Shown here piece by piece: positions 14,101-25,688 of a DNA stretch of 64,000 bases. The stretch lies in contig NC_088790.1 of assembly GCF_949628265.1 (NCBI RefSeq), forward strand, positions 13,024,545 through 13,088,544. The letters are read 5' to 3'. Positions within the stretch are counted from its first letter, which is position 1. Each line of letters starts with the position of its first letter. Source of the stretch: Cloeon dipterum (Eukaryota; Arthropoda; Insecta; Ephemeroptera; Baetidae). A program made the position numbers and the translations under genes. The notes under the pieces are model-generated. The model did not search any database, was not told the origin of the DNA, and worked only from the letters and a program-made list of their open reading frames with translations.

Positions 14101-15477
14101 TCAAAAACTATTTTACAGAACAACCACTACCACAACCCCGACCACAACAACCACAACACCAACCACAACAACCACAACACCGTAAATATTTTAAAACTAT
14201 TTTTGTTTAATAATTGCGAAATACACATGATTCAAAAATGCTCTATCGAGCGTCAAAGTGACTAAATTATTAAAATCTTGCACAAAACCAACAGTGCAGG
14301 TATCAAAACTAAAATTTCTACACTTCTAGGACGACAACAACAACAACTCCAACCACGACGACAACAACTCCTACCACGACAACCACAACACCGTAAATAC
14401 ATTACCATTACACATACAAACACATATTTTAAACCAACAAAAAAAAGGTTTCAAATTAATCCGAATTCAGGGATCAAGTTTGCGTCGGTGGAACCTTTAT
14501 TATTAGCACATGATGACCTTAACTTTAATACAATATTTTTTTTTAGGTTTGTATGAGGAGCAATTTAAGGTTACATCATGGCTTAAATCAGTACTTTTTT
14601 ATATTACGTTTTCACACTTTAGTCAAAAATTATATTTAGAGATCTGAAAATTAGCCGTAAATCAACGCGAAATGTCTATCAACTAGACTTTGAACAAATG
14701 ATTAGGAGGACTTTGAACCAGTGCACACCTGATATCTTATGATAAAATCAAATCGGTTCTAGAGAAGAATTCAATCTATTTTGCCATCACGAGGGAAACA
14801 TGTTTTCAAATTTATACCATCAAAGAGCAAAATTTCCGACATCTTGTAAAATTCCCTTGATTTGAAGAGTTTGAAAATACGCTAACTTCCTAATCTGATC
14901 TACCTCATCTTGAAATTTAGCTATTTAAATGTTCTAATTGGCCTCTAGTAGTGAGCTATCTTGCATATTAATTTTTATCATTAATTCTGCATGGAAACTC
15001 AATTTTTTAGGCTATTTAAATTTATAAGTACCATTATTTGGACACATTTAAAAAAGAGATAAATAACATGAGGTTTGGAGAGGACTGCGAATGCTTGCAA
15101 ATAATTAAACAAATTGTCTTCTATAGACAAAATAAAAATATTAAATAATCGATTTTTACAACAGGACTACCACAACTACCACACCGACAACGACCACCCC
15201 GACAACAACGACCGAGGGTGACCCACCGACCGATCCTGATCCATTCTGCCCAAGGATGGTCCTTGAGAAGTGCGGCCAGGCCGAGACGGTGACCTACTTC
15301 AACAAGTTGTTGCTGCCCTATCCAGGTGACTGCTCGCGCTTCTGCCGCTGTGTGTCCCAGATGGCGACGCAACACGCGTGTCCCAAGGGTCTGCACTTCA
15401 ACGCCGACATCCAGGCGTGCGACCTGCCCAACCTGGCCAGGTGCTCCGCGACAGGCACCATGTCCAGGTACCAGTGA
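11176..15477 (+). CDS. Secreted chitin-binding protein with poly-Gly and Thr/Pro exons and a C-terminal CBM14 domain
   Basis: There are twelve coding exons: 11176-11182, 11242-11367, 11475-11522, 11763-11819, 11947-12004, 12076-12159, 12332-12370, 12729-12842, 13409-13714, 14119-14181, 14330-14392 and 15165-15477, giving 425 residues. The protein starts with a signal peptide (MRGLKVVFLCVLLVTAVSC), followed by about 75 Gly with one Ser (exons 2-5). A linker EVTDPPCNC leads into a long Thr/Pro region (exons 5-12), a mucin-like stretch likely to be O-glycosylated. The last 80 or so residues are a CBM14 domain (YPGDCSRFCRC, then GLHFNADIQACDLP). The Gly introns are phase 1 and the Thr introns phase 2, so middle exons are frame-neutral. 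Unlike its paralogues it lacks the second Cys of the CPxC motif and the C-terminal Cys, and it has CDLP in place of CDWP. It is likely an extracellular chitin-anchored structural protein. The poly(A) signal is at 15585. Confidence 0.88.
12969..13138 (+). pseudogene. Two decayed Thr-type exons inside an intron of the preceding gene
   Basis: At 13112-13138 there is a 27-nt frame-neutral Thr exon followed by an intact gtaaat donor. The base before it is A (position 13111) where the sister exons have the G of the AG acceptor. At 12969-12992 a second Thr-like stretch follows an intact ttctacag acceptor, but the expected donor after ...TTACC is replaced by aaatta. Both sit between the used exons 12729-12842 and 13409-13714 and look like dead copies of the repeated exon. 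Confidence 0.5.
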
Positions 15478-15584
15478 TCAACAAGAAGATGTAATCTTTT
15501 ACGTAACTGTAAGCCTGTTTGCTGTAAGTAGTTTTACTAAACGTGCATGATGTTAATTTGTAAGACGTGAAGTGTTATTTATTG

Positions 15585-15590
15585 AATAAA
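15585..15590 (+). terminator. Poly(A) signal
   Basis: AATAAA lies 108 bases after the stop at 15477. Confidence 0.6.
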
Positions 15591-16126
15591 GAATAAGGCT
15601 AAAATTGGCTCATTTTTAACTCAAACAACCCTTGCTGTTTTTTCACAGCATAAAACTAACCGCATTATATTTATTAGTCAGAAAACTTGCCCCACCAAAA
15701 AAATAAAAAAATGGCGGATATATAAAAAAATAATCATCTGCATTACTCAGAATCATTCAGAGGTGTGAATAATTTTTCTCGCATTGATAAAAAATCTGTT
15801 CATCTTGTTCAATTCCAAACTAAAGTTTCAAGAACAATAAAAAATACGCAGATTCAAATTCGCGTATCAGCTAACAAAGTAGACTTTTTTGTCTTGTACG
15901 ATAAAAACGCTCATACATGACATTTAATCTAATCTTCCTATGAGGCACTTGAAGGTGATTCTTATTTTGAATTCTTTTTGGCATTGAGGGACGGCGCGTG
16001 CTGTGATTGTCATTGTATGAGTGACAGGCACAAGCTTTTAAAATAGATTTCAATGAAATCCATCTCCACACCTCAGAAATTATCTTGCGAAACTCTGGCT
16101 GCGTAGTAGAGGGCGTTGTCGTCACA
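15591..16126. other. Intergenic, AT-rich
   Basis: I see no gene here, and no clear TATA box for the small gene that follows. Confidence 0.5.
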
Positions 16127-17521
16127 ATGCAGGGTACAACAGGTAATATTATACCGACGGTGTGATGATTTCCTACTCATTTTTAACAGATTTCATCAGA
16201 TAAGAATATCGGTTGCACTTCAATTGACGAGCACATATAAGTGTTTAAGTTGTTCAGATTTTAATTAGGTTGTTTTTAAGGTCAGAAAAATGTTAAGTGG
16301 GGCGCAATATGAATTTTTGTTTGTGGTGGGGATTCCAGGAAATGCACTCAGCGTTTGAATGACTTTATTTCACAATTTTCAATAATCACCAGACTAGATC
16401 TCTATATTAAAAAGATTCTATTTTAGGCAAGCCTGAGCGATTATCAAAAATTGTCAGTGAAACAATAGACATGACATGCATAATATGACAAAGATTGTAA
16501 GATAAACAGGTTTTTAATGACATTTATTAGAAGTGACAAAATAGTCATCAAGGGGAATAAATATTGGGTTTCTTTCTGATTGTGAATAAGAGGGATTAAA
16601 AAAACCACTGGTCTTTTAGACCAAATTACGTATTTTTATCGATTGGGAATCCCTTAAAACATTATATCATTTAAAACTTAATAAAATGATAAAAAAATCG
16701 CATTTTTTGGTTAAATTTTTTGCACTTCTTTGCTATTCAATTGATCTTTCATTACAGCTTAAAATTGCATGATTCAATCATGCTAAATAGATAAATATCT
16801 CATAGATTGGAAAGCTATCAGAAATATACTGAGTTCGGTAGACTAAATTTGATGACCTACTTTACTTTAAATAAAGTAATATATATACCCAATGCCATTT
16901 TTGTTCCACTTTTGATTGACTTCTTACAGGTGTTTATTTATTTTTAATAATGATCGTTATCAGATCCTGTAATGGAATTAGACGGAAATTTTGGAAATTG
17001 ATAAGTGCGCAAATCCGTTTTCTTTTCAGATACGATTGATGGTTGTTTCCTTTTAGCTCGAAATGCGCTCTTCCAATCTTCGAAGAGCTCGTAAAAAGGG
17101 ATAAATCATGATGGCAATTTTATAAATTGCAGGATGCTGGATTTTGATGTTTTTACTACCGGTAATGATTTCGCCAATTGCTGAAAACTACGCTGGGGGA
17201 GGCGGCGGAGGCGGGGGTGGTGGAGGCGTAGGTGGAGGTGGTGGCGGCGGTGGCGGATGGGGTTAGTCGTAAATTTGTTCATTGAAATTACTCTAAATAT
17301 GCGCACATTTCTTACGTCTTTTATTGCCGCTGCCATTATTTCGAATTCCAGGTGGAGCTAGCACCTACCACAATCAATACCATCCCCAACAGCAGCCGAA
17401 CGCGAACGAGACTCCAAAAAGCAGTCTAGATTCTACTCTTAACAACTTTGTTGATATAGTAAAATATATTTTTGAAACTATTGTTAAATACGTGGTGAAA
17501 CAATTATTTGCAGGGATCTGA
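16127..17521 (+). CDS. Small secreted Gly-rich protein with an amphipathic C-terminal helix, no CBM14
   Basis: The family is not recognised. The best model has exons 16127-16142, 17133-17261 and 17352-17521, giving 104 residues. Exons 2 and 3 are well supported: acceptor aaattgcag, donor gttagt, acceptor attccag, phase-1 junctions and stop TGA at 17519. Exon 2 encodes a hydrophobic secretory signal (WILMFLLPVMISPIA), then ENYA and about 20 Gly with one Val, ending in Trp-Gly. Exon 3 encodes a polar His/Gln/Asn segment, then about 30 residues (from LDSTLNNFV to KQLFAGI) whose hydrophobic residues recur every 3-4 positions, as in an amphipathic helix. The first exon (ATGCAGGGTACAACAG) is inferred only from phase and a gtaata donor. 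A phase-1 intron before the signal and the Gly exon link it to the neighbours. An antimicrobial or membrane-active role is possible but unproven. The poly(A) signal is at 17547. Confidence 0.55.
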
Positions 17522-17546
17522 AGTTAAAAATGAGGTTCCTTTACCA

Positions 17547-17552
17547 AATAAA
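17547..17552 (+). terminator. Poly(A) signal
   Basis: AATAAA lies 26 bases after the stop codon at 17521. Confidence 0.5.
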
Positions 17553-18730
17553 AAAAATGGTAACTGTGATGTAATCAACGCAGTGTGTAAAGATATTTTA
17601 TAAAGTACACAACATGTATTTCTGTTGGAATTTAAATGAATAAATTTTTATTATGAGAAATTAAAATTATTTTAATAAAATATGAATGATGTCACATTTT
17701 ACCAACGAAGAAAAATAATACGGTGTAAGTTAAATAAATACAAAAGGGATTCGATTGTGGCAAACACAAAATCTATTATTTTTAGCTAATCTATTTAAGA
17801 TGGAAGGAAAAGCTCAGAACTTGATAATATTACAATAATAACGTTTGTCGTTAATTACCCAACGATATCACCGGGAACGAGAAAAATTCCTAGCCATAAG
17901 CTAACACTGAAACAAAAATAATGTTATATAACCAGTAAACTGAAAGGATTATCGTGTATTTATAGCATAAATCGGTCATAAAAACCGTCAATGAAAATGC
18001 TCCAAAGAGGAGAAATCTTCAATCAAATTAATCTAGTGACATTTTCTTTGAATTGTGGAAATTGAAAACCTAAATAAATCAATCGAGGCCACAGTTTTTC
18101 TTCATTTTTGGAAAGCAGTTAACTAAACCATCACGAAAACTAAATATTTAACTGCTTACTTTTATTAATAAAACCTTGAAACAACAAAGGACGTGTCCAA
18201 AAGTCTAATTTCAAATCTAAAAATTATGTCTAACACACGAAATCACTTGTACACATATGTTTTTCAATTAGATTAAATAATCTGATATGTAAAACCTGTC
18301 ACACAGAGACAAGCAAGGATATGCTTTTTTCTCGTGCCGACAATATAATTACAGGTGCAATTCAACTTATCTTATTTGCTATTATCAACTGTGTGCTAAA
18401 TAAATGAATTAATATTGAGCAATTTTAGTAAAAAAAAACTCCTCTTGAAATAGATTTCAAACTATCGCTTGTATATAACTGATTAGTTCCGCAGCGATTG
18501 GGTCCAAATCTATTTAGCTATTAGAATAGTATAATAGAGTTAGTCTAACACGAAAATTAGTGCTAATCGACGGCGGCCTCTCGACAGGAGCGAATTATCA
18601 ATTTGATTGACATAACTAAGATGTGATATCAGTAGTAATTCAACGTTCAATTGGCATAGTTCAATTGGCCGTTGATTAAGGCAATTAAGGCGTTTGAATT
18701 CTTAAATTTTTGCGGGGGTAAATAATCGCG
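17553..18730. other. Intergenic, AT-rich
   Basis: No gene is seen. The 3' end is the promoter region of the next gene and carries repeated CAATTGG motifs at about 18648-18670. Confidence 0.5.
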
Positions 18731-18738
18731 TATATAAA
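18731..18738 (+). promoter_or_regulatory. TATA box of the CBM14 gene at 18816
   Basis: TATATAAA lies 78 bases before the ATG. Confidence 0.65.
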
Positions 18739-18815
18739 CTGATGCAAAACATGTATTCGGCACAGTCGGTGGATTTACTCTCAGACCTGCTGTGCGGAGG
18801 ATTTCCGATAACATC

Positions 18816-20730
18816 ATGAGAGGTACTGATCATTATTTTTATCTTGCCATCTTTAAAGGAATTACGATTCCACCCCCATTTATATCATTTTGATCTGCTT
18901 ATTCCATATCTGGTTAACGTAGGTATGGTCAGAAAAATCAGCATATATCAATAGTATTTTTGATAGCCTTAACTTTTAATAATTATATTGACAATATAGT
19001 GATATAAAATTTACCATGTTTGAACAACATAGTTACACACATCAATTAGCTTTCAAATTTAATGCTATAAATGTGATTGCGGAAGTACAGATGAAAATAT
19101 GTTTATATTGAGTTTCGGTTTTTAATTGCATCTAAGTTCCAAACTAAAAATTGAGCAAAATTGCAGAAGATAAATAGTGATTTTTTCAGCAAAAAAAAAT
19201 GCTGCAGTTTTTACAGATTTTCTATGTGTATAAAAAATAGATCGATCTTCATATAGATAAATATAATTTTAGCTCGGATGTTATTTACATTGGCTAGACA
19301 ATAATAGACTGAACCCAATTTTTGTTCCAGCTTACAGGCTAGCAGTAGTTGCCCTGCTTTGCGTTGCAGTTGCCACTGGTGTCAGTGGAAAGGCAGCGAT
19401 GCTCAAAAGCGGAGGAGGAGGAGGCGGTAAATGCAAAGCAGCATAATGTAGTGCAATGTTACATTTGATTGTTTTAATAGGAGGAGGCGGAGGAGGAGGA
19501 GGCGGAGGTGGAGGCGGCGGCGGTGGAGGCGGAGGAGGTAAAGATTGATACTTGTCAAATGCATCATAAACTTGTGTGATCAATGCAAAAAAAATTTCCT
19601 TGAGATAAGTGCGAAGTCTATTGATTAAATTACAGCATATCTTTTTAAAATAAATGTCAGAAACAAAAAAAAATGTGGCTGGATTAATGACTAATTTGAA
19701 ACATTATCAACAATAGATATTTTGCAATTAAGTAAATTAATGAAATATATTAAATTGATTTTTCTTACTGATTTAATAAATCTATTCTTAAGGTGGTGGA
19801 GGCGGCGGCGGAGGCGGTGGAGGCGGCGGCGGAGGTGGCGGAGGCGGAGCAGTTGGTAAGTTACATGTTGTGAAAATCATTTATGGTGAATCTAGCAAAA
19901 TTTTAATGTTGCAAGATAACGAGCAACAATTAAAGGCCATTTTGCTACAATATTTAAATTTTGAGAAACGTGTTTATTTTAATTTGGTTAAATATGAATT
20001 AAAATTGATTTCAGATCCCCCACCACCAACATCTTGCCCAACAACAACACCACCATGCACTCCAACAACCACCCAATGCACCAAACCACCAACCTCTTGC
20101 ACCACAACACCCCCTTGCACCACAACCACCACCACTTGTACACCAAAACCCACTTGCACCACCACCACTTGTACACCAAAACCCACTTGCACCACCACCA
20201 CCACTTGTACACCAAAACCCACTTGCACCACACCAACCCCCACTTGCACCACACCGAAACCCACTTGCAGCACAACAACCCCCACTTGCACACCGAAACC
20301 CACTTGCACCACAACATCCCCTTGCACCACGAAACCCACTTGCACCACAACATCCCCTTGCACCACACCAACCCGCACTTGCACCACCACCCGATGCACC
20401 CCGAAACCAACCTCTTGCACCCCGCCAAGACCAACTTGCACCACCACCCGATGCACCCCGAAACCCACTTGCACGACGAAGCCGCCATGCCCGCCGGAAA
20501 AGTGCCCTGAATGCGTCAACTACAACTGCACACCAGGCGATTGTGACTGGGGTAGAAATTTGCCCCACCCTGGTGACTGCAGCAAGTTCTGCAAGTGTGA
20601 CGTCACGGGAGCCATAGCATTCAAGTGTCCGGCAGGACTTCACTTCAACGCCGCGCTTGAAGTTTGCGACTGGCCGAGCAACTCCTGCTGCACCTATTCC
20701 AGCACCTTCGTCGGAAGATGTTCCGCATAG
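18816..20730 (+). CDS. Secreted CBM14 protein with poly-Gly exons and a Cys-rich Thr/Pro repeat domain
   Basis: Five coding exons (18816-18822, 19331-19426, 19481-19537, 19793-19855, 20015-20730) give 312 residues. The signal peptide is MRAYRLAVVALLCVAVATG, followed by a short KAAMLKS segment and then about 43 Gly in three phase-1 exons. The large last exon encodes about 160 residues of Thr/Pro repeats (units such as TCTPKP and CTTTT) in which a Cys occurs every few residues, unlike the Cys-free Thr regions of the neighbours. It ends in a CBM14 domain (CPECVNYNC, HPGDCSKFCKC, GLHFNAALEVCDWP, GRC). The regular Cys could cross-link the mucin-like part by disulfides; that is inference. It is likely secreted and chitin-bound. 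Long open frames on the minus strand here only reflect the repeat. The poly(A) signal is at 20745. Confidence 0.9.
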
Positions 20731-20744
20731 TTCAACACGCCCAC

Positions 20745-20750
20745 AATAAA
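20745..20750 (+). terminator. Poly(A) signal
   Basis: AATAAA lies 15 bases after the stop codon; a second one lies about 70 bp further on. Confidence 0.55.
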
Positions 20751-20829
20751 GGCGAACTATGTCCCTGTGAACAACCGTGTTTATTTATTTTCTATTACAC
20801 TATATTACACTACTGCTGAATAAAAGCTT

Positions 20830-23310
20830 ATCTTAACTTTAGTTGAAGGTTTGAATTACTTGAGAGTTTAAAACCCTATAAAAATGGATGATTCCGAAAA
20901 TTTCTTAACTTACATTTCTGGGTCGAAATCAGGGTGTACTCAAGAGAGAGCTTGAAAAAAATTGGGATGGAACGAAATTAAATATTAGCTATACATATCA
21001 AACAAGAGTTGGAAAATCCTACCAGTAGCCTGGCTACTCAAAGATGTTGGCCATTTTTAATTTTAAAAGTGGTACTCATCAGGTGCAATTCAAGTGGATT
21101 ATATGGTTATCAGTGAGTACACTTCAAATCAATTCAGTAGCGTATTGTGGCTGCAAATGCGCGTCATTGCGAATGGCGAGTGACTATAATTTGGAAATCA
21201 AATCACTAATCACCTCTTCGGTTATCATCTCTCATTATACAGTTTTTGTCAGGGTAAAATCGAAACCACTGACAGCATTAAATTTTATAGAAGTATTTTT
21301 GGATTGAATTAGCAGGGTGATTTAAAAAATCGTTATTAAAATCTACGTTATATAATACGGCTATTTCATATATATAAAAATATGTATGCATTCAACTTTT
21401 CTATTTATTTTTTTCTTTCTGGAATTGGAAATTATTGGTAGTATTTTTGAAGTTTCCACGTTATGCCACCTAACAGAGTGAACTGACATTGATGAAAGAG
21501 TGATTTACCACTGCAACGCCCTTGTCACCCCAATGATAAAAAGGCTGAAGAGCAAAAGTCACGGGTCGCAGCGTCGCATGATGGTTCTAGCGGTGCCAAG
21601 ACAATCTGACGAAATTCACTGAATCGATCAGTCTTAACTCAAAGAATATTCATGAAAATATTTCAACATCAATATTTTTTGCAGGTTTTACGGGACATTT
21701 TCAACGAATTTTGATAATGCAATAAATTAATTTGAGTTGGTACAACTTAAGGTATGCATCGAACTTCTCTCGTCAAGCTCAATTAAATGAACACCGAATT
21801 TGAGGTCAACGTTAAAGATAAAAGTTCACCAAGGGTCATTTCGAAACTTTCCGGGTATTTTTTTGGTATTTTGAAAACCAGAACCATACTTTAAAATTCC
21901 GACACTCTCCTCAAAAGTGGTCACAGGGTACGTGAAAACCTTTGTGAAAATTTCAAGGTTGTGTTTGGCTTCGTTTTCGAGAAGTTAATTTTTAAACCTT
22001 AAAAAACACGAATTTTTCAAAATTTGCAAATATTGTGACCATCCAATATCGGGTTATGCAAAATTGAATAATGTTCGACTTGGCCTGACTTGAGCCCCTG
22101 GTGAGCTGAATGGTTTTTGGAGTGCTCACTCCTCAACCCCTATCGGCCCCCGAGTTGAAAAGCTAATATTTTAAATCATTTTATTTTATTTTGTGTTTTA
22201 TTATATTATCTAAAATTGGGAAATTTGACGCCCCTGTTTTTAAAATAGGTAGAGGGTAATAATACAGGATAATTTTACACATTTTTTAATTGGTAAGATG
22301 TATAAGACGTTTTAACTGCCAACGCACCTGACTGTGAAGCGTTAGACAGGGTAGACTCTTGAAAAGTTGAGACCAGCAATAAAATAAATAAAAGTAGTAA
22401 ACCACTGCATAATTATAATATTTAATATCCATGCTTTACTTAAGCCTTGAAAAAGCTTAATTATGGATGCTAGAACAATGAAACCATCTCTAGCTGCAAA
22501 AACTCCTGAAGGATCAAATCGTCTTGGCGGTCTCTAACGGAACAGAGCAGTTTTAGGGTGCCACTCGGCCCTCAAACCAAGTGAAATTAAAATAAATTGA
22601 CCATCTACTCACAATGAAGGACAGGCTTAAATATCACAGCGTAGTATCCTTATGCTCTTGTAGCAGGCATAAGAATAAGAAGTATCAATAGCACTGCTCA
22701 ATTATAATAAAGATCAATTTTAAATTTAAGTACAATTTGAACGCATCATAAAACTAATAAATGAATAAAGTTCTGAAACATCTTGATTTAATAGTGAATC
22801 AAAGTTTAGGAAAATACACTTCCTGAAACTCGAAGTAAACCACACTTCCCGAAATCCTTCACTCATCTGAGTGAGAAATAGACAAACTTTTAGCTTTGAT
22901 TAGCTTTAAAGTGCAAATTCCTAATTATGTTATTTTTCTCACGCGCGTTTCGCAAACTGTTCTGTCCTTTTAATCTATTTTTTCTTATTAGTTAAGTGCG
23001 GGAAAGGATCTCAAAATATCCAAAACATAATAAAGTTAATTGAGCCATCATAATATTTGCTAAACCTCTTTAATGCGTCAAAAAACTTCCATTTGTGCAA
23101 TAACAACAATTAATTGCAGCATGCTGCTTTCCATTGGAGCAAAAAGTGAACGTTCACAACAAAAACAATCTTACACGTGTACATTGTGAGTGGTGCTTTT
23201 AAACCTTTGATCTCGTCATCTCAACCTCAATGTTTGTTCTTACGACTTGCCAATCATTAAAAAAATTACATTTAATCTAATTTGATTAGCGAAATTTGTA
23301 CAGCGTAAAA
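20830..23310. other. Intergenic region of 2.5 kb
   Basis: No coding exon or CBM14 relic was found. The stretch 21840-22200 has a composition unlike its surroundings (AATTTC/GAAAAC-rich, with GC-richer patches near 22080-22150) and could be an old interspersed repeat, but I cannot identify termini. Confidence 0.45.
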
Positions 23311-23369
23311 CAATCAATTGAATTGGTTTTACATAAATCGAGATAAGAGTAATTTGGCATTATATAAAA
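23311..23369 (+). promoter_or_regulatory. Shared promoter block: CAATCAATTGAATTGG, GATA site and TATA box
   Basis: CAATCAATTGAATTGGTT is followed by AGATAAG at 23341-23347 and TATATAAAA at 23361-23369, 80 bases before the ATG. The same elements, in the same order and at nearly the same spacing, precede three other genes of the cluster. Confidence 0.7.
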
Positions 23370-23449
23370 GACGTGAAAAAGAATGGGCACACTCAAAGCT
23401 TATTTGTTGGTGGTGGATTCTGTCAAACTAGCAGAGGACGGATCAGGAA

Positions 23450-24769
23450 ATGAAAGGTTTGTTACTAAAAACATTTTTGACGTTTCATTGATATGACTTT
23501 ATGTACTAGTATATTTTTCCTAAATTTTTATCAAAGTGTTTTAAACTATATGGGCAGTCGTTTGCAAAAAATCATATATCATATACATAAAATTACTTTT
23601 GTTCCAAAACTAAACAGGTAGATTGTAAGTGAACTGTAACTGCACTTAGGTCAAATGTTCAACAAGATCACTTTGGTTGTTCTGATCGCAGGATTAAAAT
23701 TTATATCTAATGGATCAGAGTTTATTTAATTATAAATTATTTTCGATTCTATAAGTGAATTATATCAAACATTTTGCAGCCCTCAGGCTCGCAGCAGTGG
23801 CCTTACTCTGCGTCGCTACCGTCAGCATCAATGCTGCGAAGTTGCCAATGAAAATAGGTAGACATGGGGGTAACGAATGAAACCAAAAGGTTTTTTGTGG
23901 TATTCATATTACTCCCTTTCAGGTGACCTAATCACAACTCCTTGCCCGACGCCGACGCCGCAAAAAATGAGGTCAGGTGTCAAAATTACAACTCCTTGCA
24001 CGCCTCCAGCTCCGCAAAGGAGGAGGTCAGATGACCAAATCACAAACACTCCCATGAGGCCGACACCAACACCGCAAGAAATTAGGTCAGGAAACAAAAT
24101 TTCAACTCCTTGTACACCACCAGTTCCACACAAAAAGGTGTCAGGAGACCAAATCACAACTCCTTGCCCGACGCCGACGCCACAGAAAACGATGCCAAAA
24201 GCTGAAGTTTTAGGCGGTTCTTCGGGTAAGACATTTTTTTCTCGAAAAAAAAGAAAATGTTAAGTCTTTTAACTCAATCTTTCAGATAATGATGTAACAA
24301 TCCCTTATCCAACAACAACACGAACACCTTCTTCAAACGCTAAAATTTCTTCTAGAGGTAAAAATAGTCCCTATGAAATTTTACATCTCCACAAATGGTG
24401 AAAGGGGGACTCTCATTGAGATATTAGCCTAACTGGTAGTGATAATAACCGTTAAAATTATAATAGATTTATATTTTCAATTTAGAACCACTTCCGGTTA
24501 AAATAAATTGGATTTTTTTTTGAAAAATTGGGAAAACACCAAATCCCTACAGCTAATGAAACTGGCCTTAATTTTTTCCCTTTACTATGTGACTAACAAA
24601 CATAAAGGATATCCAAATAAACAAGCCCTTTTTTCAAGGTGGAGGCGGAGGTGGAGGAGGCGGAGGAGGTGGCGGCGGCGGTGGTTTGTAGTCTGTTATT
24701 GATAAATGTACTTAATAAAAAAGGTTCACAGGTGGTGGTGGTGGTGGAGGTGGAGGCGGTGGGAGGTGA
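23450..24769 (+). CDS. CBM14-family paralogue that has lost its chitin-binding exon; Pro/Thr repeat plus poly-Gly tail
   Basis: Exons 23450-23456, 23780-23857, 23923-24225, 24286-24357, 24639-24683 and 24732-24769 give 180 residues. The signal peptide (MKALRLAAVALLCVATVS) is nearly identical to those of the next four family members. Exon 3 carries five diverged repeats of 18-20 residues around ITTPCPTPTPQK, exon 4 is Thr/Ser-rich, and exons 5-6 are poly-Gly. The last Gly exon runs into GGGAGGTGA and stops at 24767-24769. In the paralogues at 25689 and 31596 the matching bases GAG|GTGATT are the donor that leads to the CBM14 exon. Here the donor motif is one base out of phase and no CBM14 sequence follows before the next promoter. 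The gene may make a short secreted protein or be decaying. The donor after exon 5 (gtttgt) is weak. The poly(A) signal is at 24862. Confidence 0.62.
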
Positions 24770-24861
24770 TTTTTGAACTTGATTTTGAGAACTAAAAAGC
24801 TTCATTTCCAACACCTATATCGGCTTTTGTACTCCATAAAATATATTGCTATTAAGAACTG

Positions 24862-24867
24862 AATAAA
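24862..24867 (+). terminator. Poly(A) signal
   Basis: AATAAA lies 93 bases after the stop codon at 24769. Confidence 0.4.
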
Positions 24868-24869
24868 AG

Positions 24870-25533
24870 AAATTTATCCGTCAAACAACAATACTTTTGA
24901 TTTTATTAAATAAAATTTACCTGGTCAAGAAAATAAATAAAAAAGACTTCATGCTAATTGATTGGAAGATTTTTGGTTAGTAACTTTAAATTTCTTGAAG
25001 TCTCAGTCAGCCGCACTACGCCGTGCCAGCTGGTAAATTTTTGGTCACGTACACAAGTCGCCAGCCACCATGAATTTGGCCAAGCTGTGCAGCCTACGCC
25101 AGCCGCCACATAAAATTACGCTGCTGAAAGTAGTGTGACTTCTATACAAATAAAACGCACTCTATTTCATGAGCGAGCCACGGTTGTTTTTTTTTTCGCG
25201 GAAACCTTGAATGGAACTCTTTTCAAGTATAATAATATATTCTTTAAGTCAGAAGTGCTAGGATTTTTTTCTAAATGATTATTTTCCAAACAAATATATA
25301 ACAGCGTGCTGCTTTTGAAATTTAATCGAACTGAGAAAGTTAGAAAGTTAAGAGGAGTTAACACTTGATAGTGATAATTTGATATATCAGATCAATTGTC
25401 AACTGGGACGTTTATGAAAAAAATTTCAAAGTTGACATTGAATGTGTTATTGTTTAACTTATGATTTCATCTCAATATGGCATGTCAATCATATAAAAAT
25501 TTGAATTTTATCGTATTTGATAGGCAATTATGA
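24870..25533. other. Intergenic
   Basis: No exon is visible. A GC-richer patch near 25000-25130 contains several short GCCAGCCGCC-like words; its identity is unknown. It does not encode a CBM14 domain in any frame I checked. Confidence 0.45.
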
Positions 25534-25600
25534 CTGCCAATAACAATAAATTGAATTGGTTACACTTGAACCGAGATAAGCTTTATTTGGCATATAAAAA
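25534..25600 (+). promoter_or_regulatory. Shared promoter block with GATA site and TATA box
   Basis: CTGCCAATAACAATAAATTG and GAATTGGTTACA are followed by AGATAAG at 25574-25580 and TATAAAAA at 25593-25600. The TATA box ends 88 bases before the ATG. The block resembles those at 23311, 28078 and 31449. Confidence 0.7.
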
Positions 25601-25688
25601 GACTTGAAAAGAAGGCTCATTCACACATTCACAGGATTCTATTGGTGAATATTGTCGGATCAACTAGCAGTATAGTCCACCTTTGGAA

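Noticed and set aside
20011-20643. Long minus-strand open frames across the Thr/Pro/Cys exon
   Set aside because: They are antisense shadows of a low-complexity repeat; the plus-strand frame has a signal peptide, proper splice phases and a CBM14 domain.
24900-25530. Search for a missing CBM14 exon after the truncated gene
   Set aside because: No GDC-x3-C-x-C, LHFN or CDWP-like sequence in any frame I read.
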